In this document: positions 50,401 through 60,770 of the stretch, one piece after another
Position numbering within the stretch: the stretch's first letter is position 1
Layout of the letters: each line of letters opens with the position of its first letter
Source: Auricularia sp. M13
Lineage: Eukaryota; Basidiomycota; Agaricomycetes; Auriculariales; Auriculariaceae
Assembly (NCBI GenBank): GCA_037042915.1
Contig: CM073198.1
Span: 1,488,001 to 1,552,000, forward strand
Direction: 5' to 3'
DNA length: 64,000 bases
Program-made: the position numbers and the translations under genes
Notes under the pieces: generated by a model
What the model saw: the letters and a program-made list of their open reading frames with translations, nothing else
Told to the model about the DNA's origin: nothing
Databases searched by the model: none

Positions 50401-51609
50401 GAGCACCGATTCTACATATATGGCACACAGCTGCGCTTTGTGACTGAGCAGCCATATGTAGGGATCACCTTCTCCAGTGCTGCTGGCAACCTGTGGGACG
50501 CACATTTCAAAGCCTGCGCGATGCGAGCTCGCCGGGCTGCCAACGTCGTGTTCTTTGTCGAGTCACACATTGGAAAACTCCCTCCTTGGGAGGGCCGCAC
50601 CTTGTACACAGCTCAAATATCGCCGCACCTAGTCTGGGGCTGTGAGGTTACTGGTGTTGGAACGACTCTTCAACTGGGAGAGCTGGCGGCAGTCCAGCAC
50701 GCATTTCTCAGGCGCTTGCTCGACTTGAATGAGCGCTCTCAGCTCTGTACGCTCTTCACAGAGACGGGGATCTGGCCGATAAAGTACCGCCGCTTGGATT
50801 TGCAGCTGAGGTACCTAGGATACCTCCTGGACTTGCCGCCGTCGCATTTAGCGGCGGCGGCATTGGCAGACTGCATTGAATCAGGCAAAAACGGCAGCAA
50901 GGGCTGGTTCTCGCAGCTGAAAGCTGCTGTAGAGTCCGTCGGCCTCACAATATCTGATTCCCCGACGAGTGCGCAAATCTCACAGCTTAGGCTGGAAATA
51001 AAGACCGCATTATATCAGCAGCTAGCTGTGAGCGTTCAGAGTAGCTCGCGTCTTGATATCCTGCATGGCCGCCAATCCTACGACGATTCTGCGGCCAAGC
51101 AATCGCCCGTCCTCGCTTTCCGAGCTTACCTTCGTGTAAAGCACCCAGAAGAGCGTAGAGCGCTGACGGGACTCATTCTGTCAGATAACATTCTTGCCAT
51201 TGAGATGCTTCGTCGGAAGGAGGTCTATATCCCGAGAAAGTTACGTCGTTGCCGTTTGTGTCGCCGTGACACTGAAGACGCACTGCACGCTCTATTTATG
51301 TGTCCGGACTTAGGGACGCTTAGAGAACAGCTCTGGGCTGCGTTAGATGCTTCCATACCATCAGAAACGCAACCCACGACACGTTCCAGTCCGAGACTGA
51401 CAAGCAGTGCAGTGAAACGTCTGCCTGTCCGTGAACGGCTTTATGCTCTTACGTCCGACGTCGCAAGCGCCTCCGTCCTCGCCGCACATGCTTGGCGTGT
51501 GCTTGAGATGTACAGAAGAGTCCCTATATTTGAGCCTACGGCTCAGGAACTCGAGGAGTATCACAGAAACCGTTCCAGGAGGAACTCAGGCAATGCAGAT
51601 TCAGCCTGA
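47500..51609 (+). CDS. LINE ORF2: endonuclease, RNase H, reverse transcriptase, zinc cluster
   Basis: ORF2 makes the enzymes for target-primed reverse transcription. The frame is open from just after the ORF1 TGA; the endonuclease domain begins at VVKSLNIKG before any ATG in this frame. Positions counted from 47602: AP-type endonuclease 7-255 (QETHLR, GDLNARTG, SDHSIL); RNase H about 318-458 (HTDGCC, NNRAELLA, YSDSEY, WVKGHDGNAGNEAAD, all four catalytic acids plus His); reverse transcriptase about 670-950 (PENYRMIALECC, FVDLSNAFPSV, GDPGSPLAF, EHADDIALCS); C-terminal CRLCRRDTEDALHALFMC near 1217. RNase H normally follows the reverse transcriptase in Tad- and I-type LINEs; here it precedes it and resembles cellular RNase H1. 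Confidence 0.88.
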   Translation, partial: RWQTGASINRAQRSHIASREAHVRSHLDANRADNVNNLVVKSLNIKGNLAAKLKCPSMIHLIKTVDVLLLQETHLRPGEAECLQKQLPYGYRIVSITRPCRPNMDRGWGGVAAIIHNSVNAELCKDLSGSDIIVLKLPEMYIVNAYLYPENTRTDPSLWSAVDPAIRFKEILTGLELSGLPVLTAGDLNARTGRGVANPDLDPPRVSRDDGPRSPRGNLLLRIARESKMCILNGAISEDKAEGGMFTSFQPLGRAVIDYALITRAHVNMVERFAIDAQARLSDHSILNLQLRTAARHSRRTAPTQRMHPATELNFSSRENALDILLEDIMGSARTWEQAMLDLYGPVYCEDVEPVHVHTDGCCLNNGKPNCTAGAGVYWGRGSKNNLSLRVQGDIQTNNRAELLAILAAIEMADPGRFLIIYSDSEYAIRSIAEWAPAREELGWSCINGDILHDIQLAIRRRAARVHFIWVKGHDGNAGNEAADSLARRGAQLPQPEHAYNFSALRIPVSDDGYGEARDAKKVTMSLQPSTNARPSQDSVFVREVDLHNEPWFKTRDGRWTQNPALWHDRWRDSHRERGTRSARQQANLDKLITAESRREFWKLITEWCTPARIRGDVDPDLLYDVFEARLHQPDPPPDQFDIPLRTHAENLLNSLPQDSPDKTPDGLFTRSITADEVAQAKVKIINHLQTQNGVDKFSYRQILSIANEKLADFFTRCICERRIPSLWALTMLVAVPKAKGPHDNPENYRMIALECCLLKILTLIIDSRIREWADRENLIPASQNGFRPGYRTENNTFILRAAAEKAHRSHQPLFITFVDLSNAFPSVNHSILWLKFLHSKISGPVIDWLRTLYTDMRYRISHNGLMSDEMKAELGILMGDPGSPLAFLLYISDFRTRAHPDDVLLADAVVSHLEHADDIALCSTTARGLQAKLDDLALWASQNQMKVNLSKTVVMILRVPRSRTALEHRFYIYGTQLRFVTEQPYVGITFSSAAGNLWDAHFKACAMRARRAANVVFFVESHIGKLPPWEGRTLYTAQISPHLVWGCEVTGVGTTLQLGELAAVQHAFLRRLLDLNERSQLCTLFTETGIWPIKYRRLDLQLRYLGYLLDLPPSHLAAAALADCIESGKNGSKGWFSQLKAAVESVGLTISDSPTSAQISQLRLEIKTALYQQLAVSVQSSSRLDILHGRQSYDDSAAKQSPVLAFRAYLRVKHPEERRALTGLILSDNILAIEMLRRKEVYIPRKLRRCRLCRRDTEDALHALFMCPDLGTLREQLWAALDASIPSETQPTTRSSPRLTSSAVKRLPVRERLYALTSDVASASVLAAHAWRVLEMYRRVPIFEPTAQELEEYHRNRSRRNSGNADSA

Positions 51610-52006
51610 ACTGAGCATGTGGCCTCTGGATGGCGAGAGGCGTCCACCCTCAGTGCTTAATGGATCTGGGTTTTGTCCTGGACATAGACTGCGCGCATTG
51701 TGCATGGTATGCGGGGAGTTATGTGTGGGTGCAGGGGACTGCATTCACACTCCTCAAAGAGGTTTTACCCGCCATACCCGCCCAACCTAACGGGCCAGTG
51801 CATCAATGAAGGCGGTTCTATGAGAAGGGAATTTTTCCCCAGGATTCAGAGAAGCTTGAGGGCCAACTACCGCGCAGAAAGGAGGCTACATAGGGTGGGA
51901 GGGTCGGCATTCCGGATTATGTACTGTTCATGTATATAGCTCCGAAGCGGAGGCAGTCCAGGAGGGCCCGTCAAGCTCCGAATCTACCTACCTACCTACC
52001 TACCTG
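51610..52006 (+). other. LINE 3' UTR and (CTAC)n tail
   Basis: Non-coding sequence after the ORF2 stop ends in five CTAC repeats at 51985-52006, a simple-repeat tail as in many LINEs. Host sequence follows. Confidence 0.7.
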
Positions 52007-52199
52007 ATTGAGCCTATCTCGGTGACTGAACGGGGCGAAGGGGTGCTAATTCTGGCACTGGCAAGACAGAAACAAATTCCATCCGCCAACTAGATACAGG
52101 ATGCGCATATATACATACACATCTCATTCCTACAATAGAGCAGGTCAGCGGGGGAACTACTTAAAGATTGAATATCCACCCCTGGCTCACAGTTTACAA

Positions 52200-53501
52200 T
52201 TACACGCGCACGCCCTCCGTCGCGAGCAGCCCGGCCAGCTGCATCATCTCCTCCCTCGGATGCGGCGCGTCGCCCTCCTCGCCCAGCACGTCGAACACGT
52301 CCAGCGCCTGACGCACATACTCCGCCACCTTGGGCATCCAGTCCGGCGCGTCGAGCGACGCGTTCCACGCGGTCTTGGCCAGCTCCGCCAGGTGCAGGCC
52401 TACAGTGGCCACTTAGCATCAAAATGACGCGGGGACGTAAAAACAGAACGCACCAATGAGCGGGTAGAACGGCGGGTACACCGCGCGGTAGAGCGCCAGG
52501 AGGGCCGCGCCGTGCGCCAGTGCCGCATCGAACGGCCCGTCGTGCGCCGCGTTGCTGAACTGCTCGGCCAGCGCGGGGATCTCGTCTTCGGGGTTGAGGT
52601 CGCTGGAGGAGGTGCAGCGCGGGCAGACGCAGGAGAAGTTGTACGAGGCGCGGAGGCGCTCGCGGCGCGTGCTGCGGGGGAGCGCGGGATCGATGTATGG
52701 AATCGTGATCTGCAGATGGCAATGGCAAAAGGATAGGCATGAACACGCGGAGGGCTAGGGAACGGGCAAAGCTCACCTCCTCGCCTTGCAGGATGTCGCG
52801 CACGAGTACGACTTCCATACGCGGTGGGGAGCCAGCGGCAAAGACGAAGAGCGGCACGGCGTTCGGCGCGCAGCCGTGGTTGAGCACCCTGCTCGCGCGC
52901 GGGAAGACGGCGGCGGCGAGCGGGACGAGATGCGAGTGCAGCACGAAGTTGTTATTCTCGAACCGGGCGTACAGCGCGTCGGCATCAGCATCTGTGTTAG
53001 GTACGGCGAGCGCAGTCGGCGGGGTGGGCGGCGGGGCGGGGTGCGGGAGCAGGTCGCGCACGGCGGCCAGCTGCTCGCCGTCCTGCGCCGCGAGCAGATG
53101 CGTGAGCAGCAGCGCGTCCGTCAGCCGCTCCGGCGCGAGGCCGCGCGCGAGGAAGGCGGGCAGCAGCCTGCAGACGCGTTTGTGTCCGCCGGGCGCCCAG
53201 TGCGCGTGCTGGCCTCGTCGCAGTCAGACCCGGACCGCGCGCCATAGACAGTGAACTAGGACTTGCATTCAGCGCCGCAGTAGTAGTAGCCCGCACAGCG
53301 CGAGCAGCGGCGCAGGGTGGGCGCCGCGCGCAGGCACCAGTCGCACCGCGCGCCCTTGACTGCAGGCAGTAACGCGATGGCGGTGGCCTCGGCGACGAGC
53401 ACGCGCGTGCCCGCTCTGTAGGCGCCGGTGGAGACCGCGCGGGAGCGCGCCGCGGGGTCGGGGTGCGGTTCGAGCGTCCAGTGCTCAGGCTCGGGTGGCA
53501 T
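52200..53501 (-). CDS. SET and MYND domain protein (SMYD-like lysine methyltransferase)
   Basis: The start is MPPEPEHWTLEPHPD at 53501. Exon 1 holds the MYND zinc finger (CDWCLRAAPTLRRCSRCAGY, then YCGAECK, QHAHW after a splice near 53273). Following exons give the SET core (FENNNFVLHSHLVPLA, NHGCAPNAVPLFVF, GEE joined to ITIPYIDPALP) and the post-SET cysteines FSCVCPRCT. A C-terminal helical part (LHLAELAKTAWNASL) ends at 52200. These enzymes methylate lysines on histones or other proteins using SAM. NHGC replaces the common NHSC. Introns near 52400-52453 and 52712-52785 are short. The splice near 53273 is not fully resolved. Confidence 0.8.
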
Positions 53502-53596
53502 GGGAGCTGAGGGTGACGTCGGAGTTGCCGGCTGCGGCTGCGCAAGACACCTTGCTTGTACCCTCACCCATACCCGACCTCGCGCTCGCTGGCGAG
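53502..53596. promoter_or_regulatory. Shared promoter between SMYD-like gene and VTI1
   Basis: Only 95 bp separate the divergent start codons at 53501 and 53597, so the two genes must share promoter sequence and their 5' UTRs may overlap. No TATA-like run is present. Confidence 0.5.
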
Positions 53597-54678
53597 ATGG
53601 ACAACGCGACGCTATTCAACAGTTATGAGCAGGACTTTCAGCAGATCCTGCAGTCCGTGCAGGCCAAGCTCGACGGCGAGGCCAAGGAGCAGCGCGGCGG
53701 TGCGTTCCTGGCGCTGCTGTCGTATTCGTTCGTTGTGCTGACGGGTGTTCTGTTGACTACTTATCATACTACATGTCAATGCTCTGGTTCAACTCAACGA
53801 CTTACACCTACCAACGTCTTGAACGTGATTGCCTTGGAACTACGCACCTCCAACTCCAAACCAACGCACTCGCCTTCCCTCACAATGCCGAATGACGACC
53901 TCCAGAGCAGCGCAAAGCGACACTTCGCCGCGTAGACATGGAGCTCGACGAGGCAGACGAGATGGTCCGCCGCCGCCGCTCCCACAGCACCCGCCCCCGC
54001 CACGCTCGCTGACGCCCGGTGCAGGTCTCGCAAATGGAGGTCGAGATCCACGGGATGCCCGCGAGCATCAAGGCGCAATTCCAGGCGCGCGCGCGGCAGG
54101 CCAAGGCCGACCTCGCGCGGCTCAAGAAGACCGCGCGCGACCTCTCGCAGCGCACCGAGCTGCTCGGCGCGCGCTCGCCCGCAGGTCCGTCCCGTCCCTC
54201 CCCCTCCCCCTCCCATCCCCAACAACACCCATTCAAACCCAATGAGCTGACGCCCATCTCCGCTGTGCAGGCGACGACCCCTACGCTTCCGCCGACGCGC
54301 GCACGCGTCTTCTGGCAGGCACGGAGCTGCTCGCGGACGGCACGCGCCGTCTGGAGGAGTCGCAGCGCCTGGCGCTCGAGACCGAGGACATCGGCGCCGA
54401 CATCCTGCGCAACCTGCACGGCCAGCGCGAGCAGATCGAGCACGCCCGCGACACCCTGCGCTCCGCCGACTCGTCCATCGACAAGGCGAGCGGCACCCTC
54501 AAGACTATGATACGCCGGTCAGTACCCAGTCCTGCTCCTACACACTGCAAGAGAGATGCTGATGTTCAGGTGGTTTTGACTTCGTAGGATGTACCAGCAG
54601 CGCGTCGTCACCGGCGCTATCATCGCCGTCCTCATCCTCGTCATCCTCATCATTCTCTACGAGAAGATCTTTGCCTGA
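53597..54678 (+). CDS. VTI1: Qb-SNARE Vti1
   Basis: Vti1 is a tail-anchored SNARE in Golgi, endosome and vacuole fusion complexes. Five exons (53597-53699, 53906-53964, 54025-54184, 54271-54517, 54588-54678) join in phase. The protein opens MDNATLFNSYEQDFQQIL, with an N-terminal helical bundle (RRVDMELDEADEMVSQME), the SNARE motif (LLAGTELLADGTRRLEES, LETEDIGADILRNLHGQR, SADSSIDKASGTLKTM) and a C-terminal membrane anchor (AIIAVLILVILIILYE). The Asp in ETEDIGADIL replaces the usual zero-layer Gln, as in other fungal Vti1 proteins. It is divergent from the SMYD-like gene. Confidence 0.9.
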
Positions 54679-54946
54679 AGCTCCCCTTGTGTCGCGTTCG
54701 CTGTCCTTAATCCATTATGCGTTGTATAAGACGGGCTTTCTGGTCGCTGTATTGAGCAGCATTGCGCTCCTGAGTGTCACCTGCAGGTTTTCCCAGATGT
54801 ATAGCAGCAAGCAAGGAAAACGAAGGCTCACCATCGAGGAAGACTTGCCCTGTTCCTCCATAAGTATTTACCGCTCGACCCGCACAAGCCAAAAGAACAC
54901 TGCTCCGCACTTGCTCAACGACAAAGACCGCAAACAGACAAAACAG

Positions 54947-55047
54947 GGGCTCAGCCGGGAATTGAACCCGGGGCCTCTCGCAATCATTCACGCAATGCGT
55001 GAGAGAGGAAACCCGAAGCGAGAATCATACGACTAGACCACTGAGCC
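54947..55047 (-). tRNA. tRNA-Pro (CGG) with intron
   Basis: The acceptor GGCTCAG pairs with CTGAGCC. The D arm contains GGTCTAGTCG and the T arm CCCCGGGTTCAATTCC. The anticodon stem CTCGC/GCGAG encloses TTCGGG, then an intron of about 27 nt, then T, giving anticodon CGG (proline). The intron sits at the canonical position after base 37. No CCA is encoded. Confidence 0.92.
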
Positions 55048-55346
55048 GATATTAAGGGCTCCGATTTATACACTCATAGTATGAGCGGCAATGAGTCCTT
55101 TCGACCTCTACATGCAAAAACAATCTGAGAGCCTGAAAAAGTTCCAACTGGATCCTGGCTACAAGAAGCCGAGACTGCAAAGGCTTCCAGTCACGAAACG
55201 AAGGCCCGCAGCAGCGATTGCCACGACCTTTTCCCGATTTAGCAGGTCATGGGAACACAACTTGACGGATGCTGGCCCGATGTCGCCCAGGAGCGCCGGC
55301 CCTCAAAATCGCGCGCCATCTCTTCCTGCGCACCCAGCCTCCTCCA

Positions 55347-57765
55347 ATGACTAGTTGAGTCCCACCAGCCAGCCCCAGCCAGCACTGACACCGGTCGCAG
55401 GCAAGCTCCAGCCGCCGCAGCCCGCGCCGCTGTGGAACCACACGCCCGCGAGCGTCGCGTCCGAGGTGGCCGCGGTGCTCGCCGGCGCGCGCACGACGCA
55501 CGACCGCATCGCCGCGCTGCCCAAGCCCGCGCGGACGTTCGCGAGCGTCTTCGGCGCGCTGGCGGACGCCGAGGCCGCCGTCGGGAGCCGCGGCGAGCTG
55601 CTGACGTTCTACCAGCACGTGTCGCCGGACGGCGCGCTGCGCGACGCCAGCGCCGCCGCGGAGGTCGCGCTCAAGGAGTTCGAGATCGAGCGCGAGATGC
55701 GCGTCGACCTTTTCCAGGCTGCCAAGGACGCGCGTGCCAGCGCGAGCGCCGACGCGCTCAGCGGCGAGGACGCGCGGCTCGCCGAGAAGATCCTGCTCGA
55801 GGGCAAGCGCGCTGGCCTCGACCTCGCCGAGTCGGAGCGCAAGGAGCTCGAGACGGTCAGTATTCGATCGGCGTGTTGGGAAGGGCACTGGCATTGACGC
55901 CGCGCACAGCTCAAGAAGGAGCTCTCGGGATTATGCGTGCAGTTCCAGAAGAACTGCAACGAGGAGAAAGGCAGGATCGCGTTCACCGTCGAGGAACTGG
56001 AAGGCATCCCCGCAGACGTGCTCTCCGGCTACACCAAGCGCGACGACGGCAAGCTCGAGCTCACCTTCAAGACGCCGGACGTGATGCCGCTGGTACCATA
56101 CGCACTCCATCTGCACCTCGCACGCAACGGAATGCTGACCGCGCTCTTCAGTTCAAATATGCAAAGAACCCGGCAACGCGCCGGGCGGCCTGGGAGGGCT
56201 ACGAGTCGCGCGTCGCGGTCAACACGGAGGTCTTCGAAAAGGTGCTCGAGCTGCGGCGCAAGATCGCCGCGCTGCTCAAGTACCCCACCTGGGCGGACTA
56301 CATCACCGAGGTCAAGATGGTCAAGAACGCCCAGGCCGTCATCGACTTCATCGCCGACGTCGAGAGCAAGCTGCGCCCCGTCGGCGAGCGCGACCGCCAG
56401 ACGCTCCTCGAGCTCAAGAAGCAGGAAGAGGCCGACGCGGACGGCAACTTCTATGCGTGGGACTGGTATTACTACGACAGACTGTATGTTGAACGCAAAC
56501 TCGACCTCGACGATGCGCTCGTCAAGGAGTATTTCCCGGTCGACGTCGTCGTGCCCGCGATCATGAAGGTCTACCAGGACCTGCTCGGCGTGGACTTTGT
56601 GCAGCTCAGCAACGACGTCGAGAAGGGCGACGTCTGGCACCCCGGTTCGTCACTCTCCGCGTCGACGCCCGCCAGCTGACGTCTCGCCGCAGAGGTCCAG
56701 CGGTTCGCGGTGTGGGAGGCCGGCGCGACGGACGCGTCGGGCTTCATCGGGTACACCTACCTCGACCTGTACCCGCGCGAGGGCAAGTACTCGCACGCGG
56801 CGGTGTGGCCGCTCGTGCCCGGCTTCGCGCTGCCCGACGGCACCTCGCGCAACTACCCCGTGACGGCGATGGTGGCGAACCTGGCGAAGCCGACGCCGGA
56901 CCGGCCCGCGCTCATGACGCACGACAACGTCGTCACGTTCTTCCACGAGTGCGTCTGCGTCTCGATGTGAGGCCGCGCGCTGACCTGGTGCCGCGCGCAG
57001 GATGGGCCACGTGTTCCACGGGCTGCTCAGCAAGACCAAGTACGCGCGCTTCCACGGGACGAGCGTGTCGCGCGACTTTGTGGAGGCGCCGAGCCAGATG
57101 CTGGAGAACTGGTGCTTCGTGCCCAAGGTGCTCAAGCGCATGTCGTCGCACTACAAGACGAAGGAGCCGCTCTCGGACGAGCTGATCGACAAGATCATCA
57201 AGAGGTGCGGGTCTCATCTTGCTCTCGCGCAATTGGTGCTCATGCTAACGGCACGTCGCAGCCGCTACGTGAACATCGGCATGTTCATGCTGCGCCAGCT
57301 GTTCTTCGGCAAGTACGACATCACCGTGCACACTGCACAAGGTCAGATCAGCCGCTCCCTCCTTCCTCCGCCTCTCACCCGCTGAACCACGAACTCTCGG
57401 CATCCGCAGCCGGCGAAGACTACACGAAGCTCTGGGCGAAGCTGCGCGAGGAGACGTCGCTCGTGAAGGGCCCCGCGAAGGACGCGCCGGGGCAGGGCTC
57501 CTTCGCGCACCTGACGGGCGACTACGACGCGGGCTACTACGGCTACGCGTACTCGCTGGTGTTCGCCGCGGACATGTACCGCACGGTCTTCGCGCCCGAC
57601 CCGCTCAGCGCCGCGGCCGGCAGGCGGTACCGCGACGAGATCCTGCGCCCGGGCGGGAGCCGCGACGAGATGGACTCGCTCAAGGCCTTCCTTGGCCGCC
57701 CGCCCAACTCGGACGCGTTCTTGGAGCAGCTGCTCGGGACGACCGCCCCCGCTGCGCCGCAGTGA
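55347..57765 (+). CDS. M3-family zinc oligopeptidase (saccharolysin/thimet type)
   Basis: This cytosolic or mitochondrial enzyme cleaves short peptides. Eight exons join in phase: 55347-55353, 55401-55855, 55910-56092, 56152-56644, 56693-56948, 57001-57204, 57262-57341 and 57410-57765. The first exon is only seven bases (ATG ACT A) and gives MTSKLQPPQPAPLWN. The zinc motif HEMGH is divided by an intron after CAC GA (56948/57001); the third ligand is the Glu in RDFVEAPSQMLENW. The C-terminus shows the substrate-binding GYYGYAYSLVFAADMY. Length (about 680 residues) is normal. A separate 87-codon frame at 55091-55354 upstream has no known match. Confidence 0.88.
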
Positions 57766-57975
57766 CTCTGAGTGCCGGCCGACGTGTGTACTATCTGTAT
57801 ACTGCATGGAATGAAATCCCCGACTTGCATGTTCATCTGCGCGTCCAACGGGCGCATGGTGCGGAGTGTAACTCACGTTTGGAGGTCGATGAGGCATCGC
57901 AATACCGCTTATCTTGGGACAAGTACTACGCTATACAGCCGCTTTGAAGGTGAATAGTGATACATAATAGTCTGC

Positions 57976-59068
57976 CTAAATGCGTCTAACGACCCACACC
58001 AGCCAGCTACCTGGATGAAGTGGAATACCACTCTCATCGACAGCCTTCGGGCCTTCGACAGTGGTGCTAGGGGTGGTTTCGAAGTCGCTCAAGTAGGCCT
58101 CGACCGCAATGTTCTTCTCGGGCCCAGCGGCCGTCTCCCACATCTTCACCCAGCTCTCCGGATCGTGCGCGAAGCTGTCGCGGCCCTCGCGTACGGTCGC
58201 CTTGTTGACGCCGCGGTGCGAGCCAAAGATGAGCGAGCCGGGCTCGTTGGAAAGCAGCGCGTTGCACCGGCGCGCGACCTCGAGCTGCTGCTCCTCGTTG
58301 AAGAGGTGGAAGAACGCGCTGGTGTGGATCGCGCTCGCGCGCTTCTGCAGCGGGTTCAGGCTGCCGGACTCCACGCACGCGGCGATGGGGTCCGCGGCTG
58401 CGCTGGAGGTGAGGAGCGGCGTCTCATGCGGCGAGATGAAGGACGGCGCGAAGACGTCGCCCTGCACGAAGCGGATGCCGCAGGTTGCGGGCGAAGAACG
58501 GAAGAGCTCGTGGCCGAGCTCCCAGAATTCGCCGCGGAGATCGCTCGCGATGACTTGTGAAACGGGGAAGCCGTCTGAGACGGCCTTGCGCGCGTCGTTA
58601 CCAACTGAGATGCGGTTAAGGAGCCGCTGGACGAAGGAGGAGACGATGAGAACTTACAGCAGCAGCCAAGATCGAGCAGAATCGCGCCAGGCCTCTCGCG
58701 TCCTAACTTAAGAACTTCCTCGTACACCGGGAAGCGCGAGATCTTGAGCCTGAGCGGGTTCCAGATATCAGTTCCCATCTTATCAGTCAGAATGGCAATC
58801 TCCCGCACTTGGTAAACGCTAACTACTGTGTGTCAGGGCCTCGGGGGGATGCGAATACGGCGAAGAAGCTTACGCGGCGTATGCAAGGATATGGAAAGAC
58901 TTTGAATGCCTTGGCCTGGATGGCCAGGATATGTTCGCGCAGCTCCTCGTCGCTTTCAATGCCGGTCTGCTGCTTGAAGAAGGCCTTCTCTTCGTCACGC
59001 AGTGCATACACCGACGGGTCCAGCGGCGTGTCCTTCTGCTTCGCGTACCATTCAGGGATTGAGGACAT
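57976..59068 (-). CDS. SAM-dependent methyltransferase, paralogue 1
   Basis: The start MSSIPEWYAKQKDTPL is at 59068. Exons join CIRR (58874) to IAILTDKMGTDIWNP, and LDLGCC to FGNDARKAVSDGFP by an intron near 58641. Motif I is DLGCCFGNDARK, the SAM-binding loop of class I methyltransferases. Later motifs are VIASDLRGEFWELGHEL and FHLFNEEQQLEVARR, ending LVWVVRRI at 57976. The family is common in mushrooms beside secondary-metabolism genes, but the substrate is unknown and no such cluster is visible here. It is convergent with the oligopeptidase. Confidence 0.82.
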
Positions 59069-59539
59069 GCTGAGGGCGCGAGATCAAGAGATGACGACGG
59101 CCTTATCAGTCGCATTCTCATTTTATCTCGATCGGCTTGCATGCCGTAGATTGCTCGGATCAGTGGTGCTTATTTCAGGTGGGCGTCAGGACAAGCGGGA
59201 GAGCCTTCGAGGACCTATACATGCTAGGGAGTAGGAATAGGTAACCTCAAGGGTCCCCAAAATTCCCGAGGCAAGTGTTGAAATTTATGTTCCAGATGCG
59301 GATTCATTGAGTGTCAATGTTTGCGCTGCCGACAAGTTCTGGATCCTGAGAGCCAAGACGATGAGAGCATTCAGTAGAAGGCTAGACCTGCGCCGGGCGA
59401 GCATGCTTGAGCCACCGGGACGGCGACTCGAAGAGTTCGGGTACCCGGCACTCGTACCCGAGCCCTGTTCTGCGCAGTCGAACACCACCGCGTTATATAA
59501 CTACAACATCGTCTCATGTGAGCTGCCGAAATAGCCTGC

Positions 59540-60635
59540 ATGCCCGTATTGTTGTCCAGAGCACGTCCAGAGCAAGAGTCTATCGGTCTCAGCCTTCAAC
59601 AGGACGAGATCGACTGGCTCATGCACCAGACGGGAATCTATGATACCGAGGCACTCAGGCAACATGTTATCCTAACGCAGAGGCGGGCATGGCAGACGCT
59701 GCCTTACCTGAGCATACAAACGGTGAGCCTGACTGTAAGGGGGAGGCCTTGCTCATGATATCGACATAGTTTGACTTCTGCAGGTAAGCATCATCGCGCA
59801 GTGCTAGCATTCGTCGAAGATCATTCATGGACGTCGAACTCTTATAGATTAAGGATGTCGCGGCATCCTGTATATGAGGACGTCCTTCGACTTGGAAGAG
59901 AACGCCCGGGAGCGGTGTTGCTCGATTTCGGATGCTGCTGCACGTGCTCGTCCTTCAGCAAGGACACGGATACTTACAACTACTCTCAGTTGGAAATGAT
60001 GTTCGTAAAGTCGTCGCGGACGGCTTCCCGGCTTCCCAGGTGCTCGCCTCGGACTTCTGCGAAGGTAAGTATTGCACACCCCCACGAAAAGGTCAACTCG
60101 GCTTAAGGTCCTGATAGAATTCTGGGAGCTGGGATGCGACCTCTTCCGCGATCTCCCAGGGACCGTCGGGGCGTCTTTCATCGCCTGCGACGCCTCTGCG
60201 GACAGCAGCTTCACTCGTCCCATAGCCACCAGTCAGAAGCTGCGATATTCATTCCCACCAGGCCTCGGCAGCGAGGACGTCATAACACGTTGTGTGGCAA
60301 CGCAGTCGCTCGGCCCGCTGCACGGTCGCGCGGCTGCGATACACATCTCGGGCGTCGAGGAGCTCTCCGAGGACATCATGCTGATGCGCAGGCTGTACGC
60401 GCTGCTGTCCCCCGAACGTGGCTCGCTGCTGTTCGGACAGATGGAAATTGACGAAAACGACTCTCGTTCCGCGATCAACCTCTGGAGGGAGATGTGGAAG
60501 ATCATCGCAGGCGGCGAGGTGAAGGTGGATTGCTGGGTGCGAAGTGAGATGGACGAAATGGACGAGACCTACGATGGGTGGGATGTGATGGAGCGACCGG
60601 ATTGTCTGTTTACCTGGAGTATCACCAGGTTGTAG
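59540..60635 (+). CDS. SAM-dependent methyltransferase, paralogue 2 (diverged)
   Basis: The start MPVLLSRARPEQESIG is at 59540. The N-terminal exon (LMHQTGIYDTEALRQHVI) joins one containing HPVYEDVLRLGRERPGAV and LLDFGCCC. Next comes VGNDVRKVVADGFPASQV, then EFWELGCDLFRDLPG to the stop at 60635. The intron joining the motif I halves does not resolve to a clean phase here (donor near 59942), so the copy may be decaying or use an unseen site. The C-terminal half is the most diverged of the three. Confidence 0.65.
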
Positions 60636-60770
60636 GATATGTATCACTCGCTCTTTGTCTGATGACGATTCAGTCCATACCGTGTGGCAATAATGCATTC
60701 GAGTCCGCGGGAAGTTGCAATGATATACAGTACAATGCACATGCTCGTTGAGAATCCAGATGATTCGAGC

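Larger units (their letters stand above)
45240..52006 (+). mobile_element. Full-length LINE with both ORFs open and RNase H before RT
   Basis: The element has a 5' UTR with 37-bp monomers, ORF1 (46105-47499), ORF2 (47500-51609), a 3' UTR of about 370 bp and a (CTAC)n tail at 51985-52006. ORF1 and ORF2 share one frame, separated by a single TGA. No other stop or frameshift was seen, so it may be a recent or active copy. The 5' boundary is uncertain (after the hairpin at 45209 to about 45400). Target duplications were not found. Confidence 0.85.

Noticed and set aside
55091-55354. 87-codon frame as the oligopeptidase N-terminus
   Set aside because: It is closed by a stop before the peptidase frame, and the seven-base exon at 55347 joins in phase without it.
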